DNA of 64,000 nucleotides from Undaria pinnatifida (taxonomy: Eukaryota > Sar > Phaeophyceae > Laminariales > Alariaceae). The translations under genes and the position numbers were made by a program. The notes under the pieces were generated by a model, which worked only from the letters and a program-made list of their open reading frames with translations, ran no database searches and was not told the origin of the DNA. Positions 34,901 to 64,000 of the stretch are shown in pieces (position 1 is the stretch's first letter; the number at the start of each line of letters is the position of its first letter). The DNA lies in the NCBI GenBank assembly GCA_012845835.1, contig JABAKD010000010.1:12810473-12874472 (forward strand). The letters run 5' to 3'.

Positions 34901-35946
34901 GCTGCCGTGCCCAATTGGCACGAATCTCGCGTTGATACCATAGCTACGAACTACGAACCCACATATATATATATTACGCCCCCAACATTGTGTAGCCTTT
35001 AGTATCTACGTTGTTTCTGTAGTAAGAAGCAAAGGACACGTATGTATGTACGATACTCGAGGTACTTTTGTACAGCAGCAGCAGCAGTACGAGTAAATGC
35101 CAGACACACGTAAGCATTCAACCGGCACAGGAATCAGGACTCCTGGAGGTTTTAGGGTCGACTTCAACGGAATGAATGACGCTCCAGGTCTGCTTGCTGT
35201 ACCGCCGGTTGAAAGACAACAACAACAGTACGGCTGCAATGAAAGGTGAGAATTTCTAAGACGGCGTGGTTACAAAGAGTAGTTAGCAGATTCGTACATA
35301 CGTTTAGTCTAGATTACTTTCTTCCTTTCTTTCAGTTTTTTAGCTCCTTTTTTATATTTTGCTCATAATTTCATCCCATCCATCTAGTATTATCTTCTGG
35401 TCGCGCACTTTTTGTTCTCTTTCTCCCTCCCTAAACGTAAGCGACAATGTCCAGGGTCGATGAGCAGGGTACTCTTCTCCCCCTTCCCCACCACGGTACG
35501 TGCCTTCACTTTTATCGCGAGACCACTCAGCCCTCTTCCTTCCCTCGTCGACTGGCATCGAATTGCTACGAGCAAGACACCAAATCGCACAGCTGTACTA
35601 CGGTATCATATATATCGTGTAGCCAAATCCTACGACTAGAGACTCGTACGCAGACAGCTTTCAAGCACGCGACTTGGCCACAACAACTAATTGCGCCTGC
35701 ACTCCTATGAAGCAAAGCGTGCGCTTTTTCCTTACTGTGAGCCGGGCCGCTTGTCCCGCCGCCCCTCCGCCACCTCCAGCGAGATAACCAACAAGACGGC
35801 AATGACCAGAAGGATCGAATGCATCATCGTCAGCATAGACACCCTCCTCCTCCTCCTCTTCATAGATCTTTTTGATTTGCGTCCCCCTGCTGCTCCATCA
35901 AGTTCGACTTCGCTGCGGTGACGGTAGTCGTTGCCGTTGCCTACCG
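28927..35946 (-). CDS. Candidate two-pass membrane protein of unknown function
   Basis: Exons 35946-35736, 34511-34385 and 29769-28927 (TGA) join with GT-AG borders and agreeing phases (2 then 0). The model reads: acidic linker, a basic stretch (MKRRRRR), transmembrane segment 1 (SILLVIAVLLVISLEV), loop, transmembrane segment 2 (FLLVIGVVMACVIMPVFFFF), then a long hydrophilic tail beginning DPAVPELARAGWKALKDKTL with Arg-, Ser-, Gln- and Gly-rich stretches and a repeated AGRVPW..GDAA motif. A further 5' exon at 37614-37562 (YVAHRLTQWSMEERER) ends in a fitting phase and may belong; other 5' exons are unknown. I do not recognise the family. The 4.6-kb intron holds two TRIM copies and a MITE. Confidence 0.5.
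30400..30640 (+). repeat. Copy of the palindrome-bearing dispersed repeat
   Basis: It contains a perfect palindrome at 30425-30448 with core GTCACTCGCGCGAGTGAC, then ATGAATCCGCGATGG, GGCAACGCTGCG and a terminal GGAGTCACTCGTGCGAC, in the same order as at 28480-28720. A long G run precedes it at about 30370-30395. Confidence 0.65.
31991..32244 (-). mobile_element. MITE of the TCTACGRTAGC family, copy a
   Basis: The left end GATTCTACGATAGC and right end GGCTACCGTAGATC are inverted. Internal GGCGATTTAACGAACGTTTC and GGCGATTTCGTTAAAG also form an inverted pair. Other copies are at 39611, 45479 and 60247. Confidence 0.75.
32280..32580. repeat. Cluster of CACTCGCGCGAGTGA half and full palindromes
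   Basis: The motif occurs as CTCGCGCGAATGACC (about 32300), ACTCGCGCGAGTGACTC (about 32380) and the full 16-bp palindrome TCACTCGCGCGAGTGA at 32549-32564, around a CATACTATCATACTACCATACT simple repeat. Confidence 0.6.
32719..33099 (-). mobile_element. TRIM-like element, copy 1 (minus)
   Basis: Terminal direct repeats 33099-33013 and 32803-32719 (85-87 bp, TGTT..AACA) flank an internal region. A primer-binding-like AATGGCGTCGTCGGCAG follows the 5' repeat and a G-rich polypurine tract precedes the 3' repeat. The target duplication ATGC is visible on both sides (32715-32718 and 33100-33103). There is no coding capacity. Confidence 0.85.
33456..33848 (+). mobile_element. TRIM-like element, copy 2 (plus)
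   Basis: The 91-bp terminal direct repeats are 33456-33546 and 33758-33848 (TGTTA..TTAACA). A primer-binding-like TGGCGTCGTCGG begins at 33549 and the polypurine tract AGGGGGGGAGGG lies just before the 3' repeat. The target duplication TACT is at 33452-33455 and 33849-33852. The 4-bp duplication and the TG..CA ends indicate an integrase-made insertion of a non-autonomous LTR element. Confidence 0.88.
33549..33599 (+). promoter_or_regulatory. tRNA-like pol III A-box/B-box region inside the TRIM
   Basis: TGGCGTCGTCGG (33549-33560) resembles a pol III A box and GGTTCGATCCC (33586-33596) matches the B box. GTGGG-TTCGATC-CCCAC (33583-33599) is a perfect 5-bp T-arm with a 7-nt loop. A 5' acceptor strand pairing with the downstream CATCCAC is missing, so this is a tRNA-like remnant and not a tRNA gene. 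Confidence 0.6.
34605..34703. repeat. Small inverted-repeat element with GGACAGATC ends
   Basis: TTGGACAGATCACGATC near 34607 and GCACGATCTGTCCACG near 34690 are inverted around about 60 AT-rich bases. Single GATCTGTCC motifs recur near 33925, 34797, 38824 and 39130, so this is probably a small MITE family. Confidence 0.5.
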
Positions 35947-36169
35947 CTGCGACAATAACGCTCGTGGTGGTGATCGGCATTATTATGCGACTCGAAGCGA
36001 TGATGATGTGGGCTTGCTTGCGTTTCCACACAGCACAGGCAGGGGACGAGAGACGAGTCAGTTGCGGTGCCGTACCACATAGCTTAGTTAGGCCATGGAT
36101 CCATATTATAGATACTCTCTGCTGCTGCTGATGATGCTGTTGAAGAGAGTGCGTGAAAAAATATCCTCG

Positions 36170-37170
36170 AGCGGTTAACGGTTATTATTATAGTTTAGAC
36201 TAGTCTATAGACTAGACCTAATGTTATAGTCCAGACTAAAGATCAAAGATCGGACAGGAGGGTTTCCACTGCAACGTGGAAGCGTTTCTAAATAATAATA
36301 ATATATGACCGTTTACAAGTAAGTGTGCTGTGTGCTATACAAAGGGTTATCCAAAATCCTCCTCCTAGGACCTTCAAACGACCCATGTCGCCCCAGCACT
36401 ACCAGCATCCTGCTTGCGCACCACACGATCGCGAATGAGCGGGCAACGGCGGCGGATGGCAACGACAGCAGAGGATCGATTATAGTCTATAATATCCATT
36501 TATCTGTCTGTCTCGTCTGTCTTAGACTATAATCTTTCCGACACACCACAATGTTTCGCGTCGCGAGCGGGCACGATGCAACGTTTGTTTGATCAGTAAG
36601 ATCAAGTCTCAAGGCGTCTCTTTCGCCGGGAAACGTCCCCCAACACAGGCCTTTTGCCCAAGTTTGATGCTAGTACACCTACCTGCACTTTGTACTTTAA
36701 ATTTGTTTTTTAGTGCTCCCAACAGCTCGCTCCCAACAACATTTTTTTTTTCGTTGGGTATCCCGTTATTATTATTAATAATAATAATAGATTTTTCCAT
36801 CGCCTCTTCTTGTCACTCTCACTTACTTCGTGAACCGTCTGTCACGCCTGCCGCTGCCTCCATTGTAGATACGTAGTGTTGTTTGTATGAATACGTAAAG
36901 CCCAGTTTGCCACTGCTGTTGTTGCTGCTGCTGTTGTTGATCATAATATATATAGTCTATAGTCTACACTATTTGATACTCCGGTACATTATAAAAAATG
37001 AAAAATGAACACACTCCAGCTGTGAGATCGACCAGAAATGGTTTTTGATCAAAACTCAGCTTGGTACGTAGCTAGACTAAATGTTATAATAAGACTAGTC
37101 TAGTCTACGCGTACAGCTATAGACTAAAGCAGAAAGTCTATAGTCTAGTCTGTAAGTTACGATACGATGA
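36170..37170. repeat. AGTCTATAGACT palindrome-rich AT stretch
   Basis: TAGTCTA and TAGACTA motifs recur many times around 36190-36240, 36480-36535, 36950-36975 and 37070-37165, often as TATAGTCTATAG or GTCTATAGAC palindromes. I see no gene in it. Confidence 0.55.
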
Positions 37171-37561
37171 GAATATTTATTTCGGGACTTCTTCGTATTT
37201 TCTGAGCTTATTATTATTCGGTAAAAACGCGCGGGCATAGGAGAGAGTATCGCGCAGCTTGCAAAGACGAGACTGGGTGGTCCTTGTATGCATTGATTGA
37301 TCGAACTTACAGCTGACGTACATTTGAAGAAACTAGCTAATAAAATATCGTGACGACAGCCATTATAATTGAATTATAGATCTAGATTATATACAACTGT
37401 AACAACATAATAAGTAGATGTGTCTGGCTTTTATCAACAACAGCAGTACTACTAAGGTCTTAACACTGTAGACTAGACTACGTAGTAGATCTATCCGACC
37501 TTTAATATAAATAGGGATTTTGCCTGTGTCTGACTTAATAATGTTGCCAAAAAAAACTCAC

Positions 37562-37614
37562 GCTCCCGCTCTTCCATGGACCACTGAGTGAGGCGGTGCG
37601 CCACGTACGTGTTA
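37562..37614 (-). other. Possible upstream exon of the membrane-protein gene
   Basis: The acceptor at 37615 (AAAATAG) and donor GTGAGT at 37561 bound 53 bp reading YVAHRLTQWSMEERER. It ends in phase 1, which fits the exon beginning at 35946. Upstream hydrophobic reading frames near 37640-37720 may or may not belong. Confidence 0.35.
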
Positions 37615-38454
37615 CTATTTTATTTGACATCTTATCTGACAATATAGATAGCGTGCAAGTGTCACAAACCAGAAGAAACATGATGAAATAATACAACATC
37701 CAGATGAAAGCGTGAAACTCCATGTTTCCAATAATAACCAAAAACTACTACGAGATAATAATACTAGGTGCACCTCCCTGTTCTCCTGGCCCTGGGGCCC
37801 CATCCAGCCGCAAGGGCCAAGTCCTCCCTCCCACACACTTCCGAAGAAGCATCGAACGACAACCGGCTGCCCACATAAATGGCTGATTTGTAACTGTTGC
37901 GCGCATGTTTCAGCGCGCAGAAGAAGGCTGTGCAATATTGCTGCCTGATGATGCTGTCAGTCATGTCAAGGAAATAATCCCCGCCGTCTGGCTCTCTATG
38001 CGGCCCTGCCCTCTTCACCCCCCCCCCCCCCAAAACACTATCTCTCCCGCCCTTATGCTTGTGCCACTTCCAACCGCAAGGGCCAATTAATAGTACACTG
38101 ACTACTAGCTCACAAAAGCCTTGTAATTGATTGATTGGTTGATTGGTTGATTGATTGATTCTTGATTGATTGGTCGATCGAGTGGTTGATTGATTGACTG
38201 ATGTTTCATCGGGCTCATTGCTCCTCCTATACAATTAATTACTAAATTAGTACCACTACCTGCGCAATAACACTACACCAACAACGTGTGGCGTGAAAGT
38301 ACAACATCGATCAGCAACGAACAGCAGCTAGCTGCTACCACACTACCCCGCTCCACAGCAGTAGTAGCTGTAGGTACTCGTCTCTGCCGTACCGGGGGGC
38401 ACACCCTATCTATCGAGTGCCTCGCGAATCTGCCGCTTCGCTGCTACCAGGGTT

Positions 38455-38785
38455 GGATCCCCCACTTTGTGGCACGGGGGGGGGGAACCTTGTGGCAAGG
38501 GGCAAGATCCTCCTCCTTGTGGCAACAGGGTGGGGTCCCCCACTCTTTGACAAGAGATGGGGATCCCCCACTCTTTGACGAAGGGGGGGGGGGGGTCCCG
38601 CCCCCCCCCCTTTGGCGAGGCGGCGGAGTCCACCACATGTGGCATATGGGGGGGGGTTCCCGTCCTTGTGGCAAAGAGGGACCCAGTCCCTTGAGGCAAG
38701 GGAGTGGGTCCCCCACCTTGTGGCAACAGGGAGGAGTCCCCCGCCTTGTGGCAAGGGGGGAAGGGGTCCCCCTCTTTGTGGCCGT
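38455..38785. repeat. G-rich minisatellite (TTGTGGCAAGGG / GGTCCCCCAC units)
   Basis: About ten degenerate units of 27-35 bp combine CTTGTGGCAA(C/G)(A/G)GG with GGGTCCCCCACTC. The overlapping ORFs on both strands are artefacts of the repeat. Confidence 0.8.
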
Positions 38786-39610
38786 GCTGCATGTGATAAT
38801 ACGCGTGTACGATATAGCTATTAGACAGATCATCACGATATAGATATAATAGGTGGACCATCACGACGACGAAGATGGACCCTCACGACACAGATTATCT
38901 ATTATTGTAGTGTGTACTTGCCGTTCTGAGACGGTGCAGGATGTGTATAGTACAGATCCAACCCTCAGGTATGTGCTAGGATCGATCATATGATGCAGAT
39001 CGTATCATATTTTGCAGATCGTACGGCTCCCGTCCGGCAACAAGAAACATATATCATCATGCAGATCATACATACCAAGGATCAATCCGCCTTAAACGAT
39101 CTAGATAATTTTTAACTGGGGATCTGATGATCTGTCCGACATTTGAAACCATGGGAACTGCATACGAACCTCATCTATGTGGGGGAGCAACGTCCCCCAC
39201 CCCCCGTCTAAAAACAACAACCTGCGACCAGTCAAAATTAAAAAAAAAAGCGAAGGACAGGAGATGGTGAGCGCAAACTTCAAAATCGCAAATACATTGC
39301 CTGACGCTCCCTCCGCGAAGGAGCGATCGCTAACACAACGAACGCCTCCCGTTCATTTGCCGCGCCTCCACTCTCCGCAAAGAGAAGCGATCACTCACTT
39401 CGTCCCATCAATAAGGGATGAATGTCTCTCGCTCATTTGTCGCGCCCCGTGATACAAGGAACCAGCTCCACGCGCACGAATAGCAACTACGAAACGACTG
39501 CCCCCTATTATATCATAGTACTGCCTACCAGGTATATAGTAACTAACGGTTAGTTGTTGCTGATACGCGCTACACGGTAGGGCTTCCCCGTTCTTCTTCC
39601 TTCCGAGGAG

Positions 39611-39857
39611 TCGTTCAACGATAGAGTAGCCCCACCAACTTTTCTTTAACGAAATCGCCGGGGTTTTGAAACCAGCTCCCGGCCGCATCTCCAGAAACAT
39701 GGCGCCCCTTGCCGCCCCGATAGTCCTTTCCTTGCAAACAAGAACATGTTTGAGGACGCTTTTTTCACGGCATCTTCTCTCTCGTATCGAGCAGCCATAA
39801 AACGTTCGTTGAAGAAAATCGCTGTTTTTTTGGGGGGGGGCTATCGTAGAATCAGTC
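39611..39857 (+). mobile_element. MITE of the TCTACGRTAGC family, copy b
   Basis: Left GTTCAACGATAGAGTAGCCCC and right GGGGCTATCGTAGAATCAGTC are inverted ends. The interior (TTTCTTTAACGAAATCGCC, CCAGCTCCCGGC, GAGCAGCCATAAAACG) matches copies c and d. Confidence 0.8.
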
Positions 39858-39874
39858 CGCGAGGAGGTATACGG

Positions 39875-40010
39875 AAGAAGCGTAACGAGCGCCCAAATGT
39901 TGGAGGTGTCTCTATTAGGAGTAAGGAACGGCGCTCCGTCTCGAAAGGGATGCGTGGTCAACGACCAAATGGCTACCGAGGAAAGCAGCAAATGAGTACC
40001 CCCCCCCCCC
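39875..40010 (+). repeat. Poly(C)-ended dispersed repeat, plus copy
   Basis: The order AAGCGTAACGAGCGCC, TTGGAGGTGTCTCTATTAGG, GCTCCGTCTCGAAAGGGATG, CGTGGTCAACGACCAAATGG, CAAATGAGTACCCCCCCCCC is shared with copies at 46095, 46905 and 63055. It is short and non-coding with a homopolymer C end, which is SINE-like, but no pol III boxes were recognised. Confidence 0.7.
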
Positions 40011-40246
40011 CTTCCCGAGAGTGGTTGCTTGAGGAGCTCTATAATATCTCACCCAAAAACCGATTTTGATCAAAATGAACCGAAAGTGCAAACTCGATGG
40101 AACAAACAAACTCGGCCACGACGCGTGCTACGATAGAACTACACACCGACTTTTTTCTGAGGTTCCTCGATCTGGTAGCTTAAGCCCTCTCCCAAACAAC
40201 TGATTTGGAGAAAATATGAAACTGCCACCGGATGGCCTAGGTACAC

Positions 40247-40716
40247 TGTTAAAAGGCTTAGGTTGGGTAAGCTATAATTGGTTAACGTCTTGCAAGTGGT
40301 CAAACGGACTAATACCCCACTAGACTAATACCTTAACAAATGGCGCCGTCGGCAGGACCATGTTTTTTTCAAGTCGTGGGTTCAAATCCCCACATCCACC
40401 ATAATATTCTTTTTCAGACTTTCCCCATGGTCGAACTTGAAAAATACTCTCCCCGGTATCCCCAGGAAATGAAACGGCTTGGATATATTGACAGGTCCGC
40501 CCGTATATCCGGCCGACCTGCTATCCCGCCGTTTCAGGGGGGAGAGTGTTATAAGGCTTAGTTTGGATAAGCTAGTGGTTAACCTTTTGCAAGTGGTCAA
40601 ACGGACTAATACCCCACTAGTACCTTAACCCCTTTAGAGCCCCCAAACCCCTCCCTGTACTAAACCCAAGTAATTTTGTCCCCCCAAACGGGTTTCCAGT
40701 TGTGAAGGGGTTAACA
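40247..40716 (+). mobile_element. TRIM-like element, copy 3, split by a nested MITE
   Basis: The 5' repeat starts TGTTAAAAGGCTTAGG at 40247. AATGGCGCCGTCGGCAGG follows, then the internal region, a GGGGGGAGAG polypurine tract and the 3' repeat from about 40548. The 3' repeat is cut within its terminal CCTTAACA by the MITE 40625-40714 and resumes as TTAACA, ending at 40716. Flanks ACAC and GCAC are a near target duplication. Confidence 0.82.
40625..40714 (+). mobile_element. 90-bp TTAA-flanked (piggyBac-like) MITE nested in the TRIM LTR
   Basis: TTAACCCCTT and AAGGGGTTAA are perfect 10-bp inverted ends that include the TTAA target duplication. The uninterrupted LTR end in the other TRIM copies gives the empty site with one TTAA. 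TTAA targeting and CCC-starting ends are typical of piggyBac-type elements. Confidence 0.88.
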
Positions 40717-41702
40717 GCACACCGAGAATCATGCAAAACAAATGGCCTATGATATTTTCGACTACTAATAGTTTGGGTTAATGAGCCCTGTCATTCAAAA
40801 ACGGTTTTAGCCAAAAAACGGTATACCTTTTAATATCTCTTGTGATATCGTAGCAAGCGTCCCATGACCTATAAGGTGTATTACAGAAAAATAATAATAT
40901 TGCAATCAAGTATAATAACGTTGTCCTAAGATATTCTGGGTTAACAAGAGGAGCCCGGCATTTCAGAAAAAAACTTTAGCCAAAAAGCGCTACCTCCATC
41001 GTACGTAGCACGCGCCAGCTGCACACCTGTTCCTGCTGCTACTACTGCTGTTCTTGTTGCTACTATTTTAACCACGACGCATATTCCAACACCCACCACA
41101 CCCAAGGCCAAAAAGAAAAACGGATCCACACCGACGTCATAACGACGAAAAAAAAACAAAACCAAAAAACACATTTCGCCCCGCACAGACAGGTAACCAA
41201 TCGCACCCCATCCAAGCCACAGTTCGGGGGACACTCTTGTGACCGCCTGTCAAGGTGCACCAGCTAGCTGTCGTATGAGGAGAATGAATCTCCTCACTGT
41301 CCAAAAATTTAGCTCAATTATTTTCTCGAACCCCCCCGCAAAACTGATCTTCTTGGAGGTAAAAAGGAAAGTGCTCGCACAAAACTCCACACGATGAACA
41401 AATCCTCCCACATGGCGCCCTCGGTGTACAAGAAAAAACAACGCTGCTGCTGATGAAACACAAAAAAACCAAAGAGCGGACGGACGGCATTTCGACCATC
41501 TGGGGTCAAAGAAGCGAGATGAACAAATCTTCTTGCAAAGATGAGTATCGACCCTGAAGTCGTCGAACTCACAGCTGACGTACGTAGTTGCACAATATCT
41601 TTATCAAATCCTCCTCCATGGCCTCGGTTCAACCAAAAAAAAAAAAAGAGAGAAAAATGCGCTGCAAAAAAAAAAAACAAGGACATTGAACAACATCAAT
41701 AT

Positions 41703-41903
41703 GTTGGCATTCCGACCATTCTGGGTTGGCATTCCGACCATTCTGGGTTGGCATTCCGACCATTCTGGGTTGGCATTCCGACCATTCTGGGTTGGCATTC
41801 CGACCATTCTGGGTTGGCATTCCGACCATTCCGGGTTGGCATTCCGACCATTCTGGGTTGGCATTCCGACCATTCTGGGTTGGCATTCCGACCATTCTGG
41901 GTT
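41703..41903. repeat. 22-bp minisatellite, nine copies
   Basis: Nine head-to-tail copies of a 22-bp unit (TTGGCATTCCGACC then ATTCTGGG) are nearly identical; one carries a single T-to-C change. Long reading frames cross it on both strands because the unit contains no stop in any frame. Confidence 0.95.
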
Positions 41904-42804
41904 TTGCACAAGGAGAGCCCCGCCGCGCTCAGAAGTCGTTTTAGCCAAAATGTGCTTGTCATATACCACCGCTTATCGCAGCACGCAGTCTCCTACATCT
42001 ATCGATGCACCTGAAGCAAAAATTAGTTTTTTTTTCTCGCAGAATAAAAAATATCTTTTGGCGCCGAATGCACAGCGCGACCGAACACAACGACGAGTGA
42101 GATATCTTGTACCCCCGGGTGGTGGTATACACCGGTTTGCGTTTTTGTGGCGGAGTACCGTGTACCAGGTATTAATTTAGCGAAACAAAAAAAATGACGC
42201 GATATTCGGGTGTTTGCGTGACTTCCCCAACTTCTATTCGGTTGAAAAAGCACGGAAAAACATCAGTACAAGTAGTGAAACCGACGAACGTAACGGCCCA
42301 AGGCACTGACTGGCCCAACCAACCACACGAAAACATTATTAGACCAACTATTATGGAAGACGTTTTGAGTGATTATTTCTCTCCTCAACAGGGATCTCCA
42401 ACCCCCCCCCCAAAAAAAAAAAAAAAACGTCCATTATTAAGGTCAGAAACCCCCCCCGCAAGATTAGGAGAAAAAAAAAACATGTTTCTTAACCACCTGG
42501 TAATTTTTGTTTCGCCTGTTATTTTCGTGAGTTGGGTTGGCCTCGGATTATGACGTTCGACGGTTTCAATACTATCGTTACTTGCTTTCCTCGACCCAAC
42601 TCCTACGCCACCAAATTTGCTGTATTATCCCCCGCAAACACCCCAAAAATATTTTTCGATTCTTTTTCTAGACATCGAGTGAGTGTTGAGCGTGCAGCGG
42701 TACAAATATCCACCATGTGACGCACAAGCGTCGAAATGTACAGCTCCATACAGGGTACGGTCGGGGCCCCTCTATAATGCGGTGCCTTGCCAGACGACGA
42801 TGGA

Positions 42805-43230
42805 CCGCATTGAAATGGGACCCCGCACTATCCCAGGATGGTGCGGTACAGCATTGATAGTACTACTAGTACTCTGTATGACGAGCACTATCGTGACAAG
42901 CGATTATCACCGCACTGAACTGGGGCACCGCACTAAAGAGTAATACCGCACTAAACTGGAACCCCGCACTATCCCAGGATGGTGCGGTACAGTATTAATA
43001 GTATCACCAGTACTCCGTATGACGAGCACTGTCGTGACAAGCGATTATCACCGCACTAAATTGGGACACCGCACTAAAGGGTAAGACCGCATTAAACTGG
43101 AACCCCGCACTATCCCGGGACGCGCGGTACAGCACTAATACTATTAATAGTACTCTATACGACGAGCACTGTCGTGACAGGCGATTCTCACCGCTCTAAA
43201 CCGGGGCACCGCACTCAAGCGTAGAACCGC
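42805..43230. repeat. ~141-bp tandem repeat, three copies
   Basis: Units starting near 42805, 42945 and 43086 share AACCCCGCACTATCCC, GTGCGGTACAG, ACGAGCACTRTCGTGACA and GCGATTATCACCGCACT. Within each unit CCGCACT recurs several times. No coding signal is present. Confidence 0.88.
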
Positions 43231-43394
43231 ACCAACCCGAGACCACAACCTCAGTGCGGAAACGCCTCCTTCCCCGGCAAAACCGGGCTGTTTCGCATGG
43301 GTGATGCTGGGATGACATATTTGGTTCCGACACATTTCGACCGAGTGGCGATAATCTACAGCAGCCCAGGCAATCAGGTTATTTCACCCTGCAA

Positions 43395-43590
43395 TATCCA
43401 TGTATCCATCTGCCTAGCAAAATCCCGGGGATGCACCCAGGATGTTCCCTGGTATACTCCGCACGATCCATATATCCACCAACCTAGGAAAACCCGGGGG
43501 TGCACCCAGGATGTCACCTGGTATTACCCGCAAGATCCATGCATCCATCTACCTAGGAAACCTTGGGGATGCACCCAGGATGTCCCCAGG
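43395..43590. repeat. ~68-bp tandem repeat, three copies
   Basis: Units share ATCCATNTATCCATC, CCTAGNAAA, GGGGATGCACCCAGGATGT and CCTGGTAT. The overlapping ORF simply repeats the unit. Confidence 0.85.
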
Positions 43591-43989
43591 CGAACACAAG
43601 CCCCCCAAAGGGTTAGTAGCACAAGGAATGTGTACTACCTGTGCTACTGCTGTTACGCTATATGACCTATGATATGGATACTATATAACACACCACATAC
43701 ACATTCGCAAAAAGGAAGAAGAAAAAAAAAAAGGGTTTTGCAAATAAATAAACAGTAACCTTTTTAGAACTTCACTCACGGTGTGGGGGGGCAACCTAGT
43801 CGGTCTGCGCTAAAACGGAAAAAAGGGCCAAAGAGTACCAAGCATTCTTCACCGGTCATGGTCTGACCTGCAGGTTGTTTTTAAAAAATCACGCGGGTCG
43901 AGTTCGGTCGGGGTCGGGTCAGGAGGTTTTAGCATTGTCACGGGTCGGGTCAGGAGGTTTTAGCAATCTCACGGGTCGAGTTGGGCCAC

Positions 43990-44083
43990 CCCGACTCGAC
44001 CCGACCCGACCCGACCCGACCCGACCCGACCCGACCCGACCCGACCCGACCCGACCCGACCCGACCCGACCCGACCCGACCCG
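43990..44083. repeat. CCCGA pentamer array
   Basis: About 18 tandem CCCGA units are preceded by two copies of CACGGGTCGGGTCAGGAGG-type sequence (about 43905-43985). Related degenerate sequence is at 21925-22135. Confidence 0.92.
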
Positions 44084-44459
44084 TGAAATAACCGGTTTCA
44101 CCACCACAAACATGATCCAAATGTTGATATAATTTCAAGTAGTCATTCCAGCAAACCGTGTGGCGCAGTTATAGCTAGCTGTAAGAGGGCTAAAAGCTAT
44201 CGACCGACGTTGGCTACGTGCCTCATGCACACCTTCCACGAGCAGAAAAACCTCCAGCAGTACAACCATCCCACCACCATCCCGCCGCCACCACCACCAC
44301 CACCACCATTCCCTCTGGGCGGGCAGGGGCGAGTACCATTTTGTTTTTAAAAACGTGATAAAATCAACAGGAACAGGGGGGAAAGAAACACCCGACCAGC
44401 AGGACAAAAAAGTTCGACTTCTTTAAAAAAACAATGCGAACACGCCGTCTGAATCAATA

Positions 44460-63946
<19,487 letters not shown>

Positions 63947-64000
63947 CTGCCCGCACAGCCAAGAAAAACGACGGCGTGAACAAGGAAAATCGGGACACAC

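Noticed and set aside
35006-35239. Possible exon VLLLLSFNRRYSKQTWSVI on the minus strand
   Set aside because: It looks coding in one frame, but its phase does not fit the donor at 35735, and the exon at 34511 fits that donor directly. It could be an alternative last exon.
36400-36535. Minus-strand frame IRRRCPLIRDRVVRKQDAG
   Set aside because: Protein-like, but without a clear acceptor or donor; not placed in the membrane-protein gene.
38286-38864. ORFs of 110-185 aa on both strands
   Set aside because: They run through the TTGTGGCAAGGG minisatellite and are repeat artefacts.
43875-44138. Repetitive DPTRP / GRVGS proteins
   Set aside because: These are products of the CCCGA pentamer array.

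Overview
The window is nuclear DNA of a eukaryote with spliceosomal genes, long repeat-filled introns and a Ty3/gypsy retrotransposon. GT-AG introns of 0.3 to 11 kb, Ala/Ser/Gly/Gln-rich low-complexity protein segments, dense miniature elements and roughly balanced base composition suggest a stramenopile, most likely a brown alga. That assignment is inference; no rRNA or other taxonomic marker is present. I see no bacterial genes, CRISPR array or intact tRNA gene.

There are four host genes. (1) 60-14806, minus: UTP13/TBL3, a WD40 protein of the U3 snoRNP (small-subunit processome). Seven exons are visible and its 3' end runs off the left edge. Its 10.8-kb intron holds 13 same-orientation copies of a roughly 250-bp unit, each with a GC-rich hairpin; two copies carry compensatory base-pair changes. 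This is the best candidate for something undescribed. (2) 16491-24248, plus: a four-exon unknown protein with a low-complexity N-terminus and a conserved-looking C-terminus, interrupted by a frameshift in a 15-G run. (3) 28927-35946, possibly starting at 37614 or beyond, minus: a candidate membrane protein with two transmembrane segments. (4) 44460-63946, minus: a FYVE-SYLF protein with the domain order of plant CFS1. Its seven visible exons join in phase across 19.5 kb, and the first part of FYVE lies beyond the right edge.

An LTR retrotransposon with identical 204-bp LTRs (47594-54371, plus) sits antisense in a FYVE-SYLF intron, inside a (TTA)n microsatellite. Gag and Pol share one frame, separated by UGA-CGG followed after 5 nt by an 11-bp stem-loop, which looks like a readthrough cassette. 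Pol keeps protease, RT and RNase H, but the integrase core is missing and a separate chromodomain remnant survives.

The rest is miniature elements and satellites: three TRIM-like elements with a primer-binding site and a tRNA-like pol III A/B-box region, one of them split by a nested TTAA-flanked (piggyBac-like) MITE; several terminal-inverted-repeat families; a poly(C)-ended dispersed repeat; a 55-bp dispersed repeat; and many minisatellites. Most of these lie in introns or between genes.
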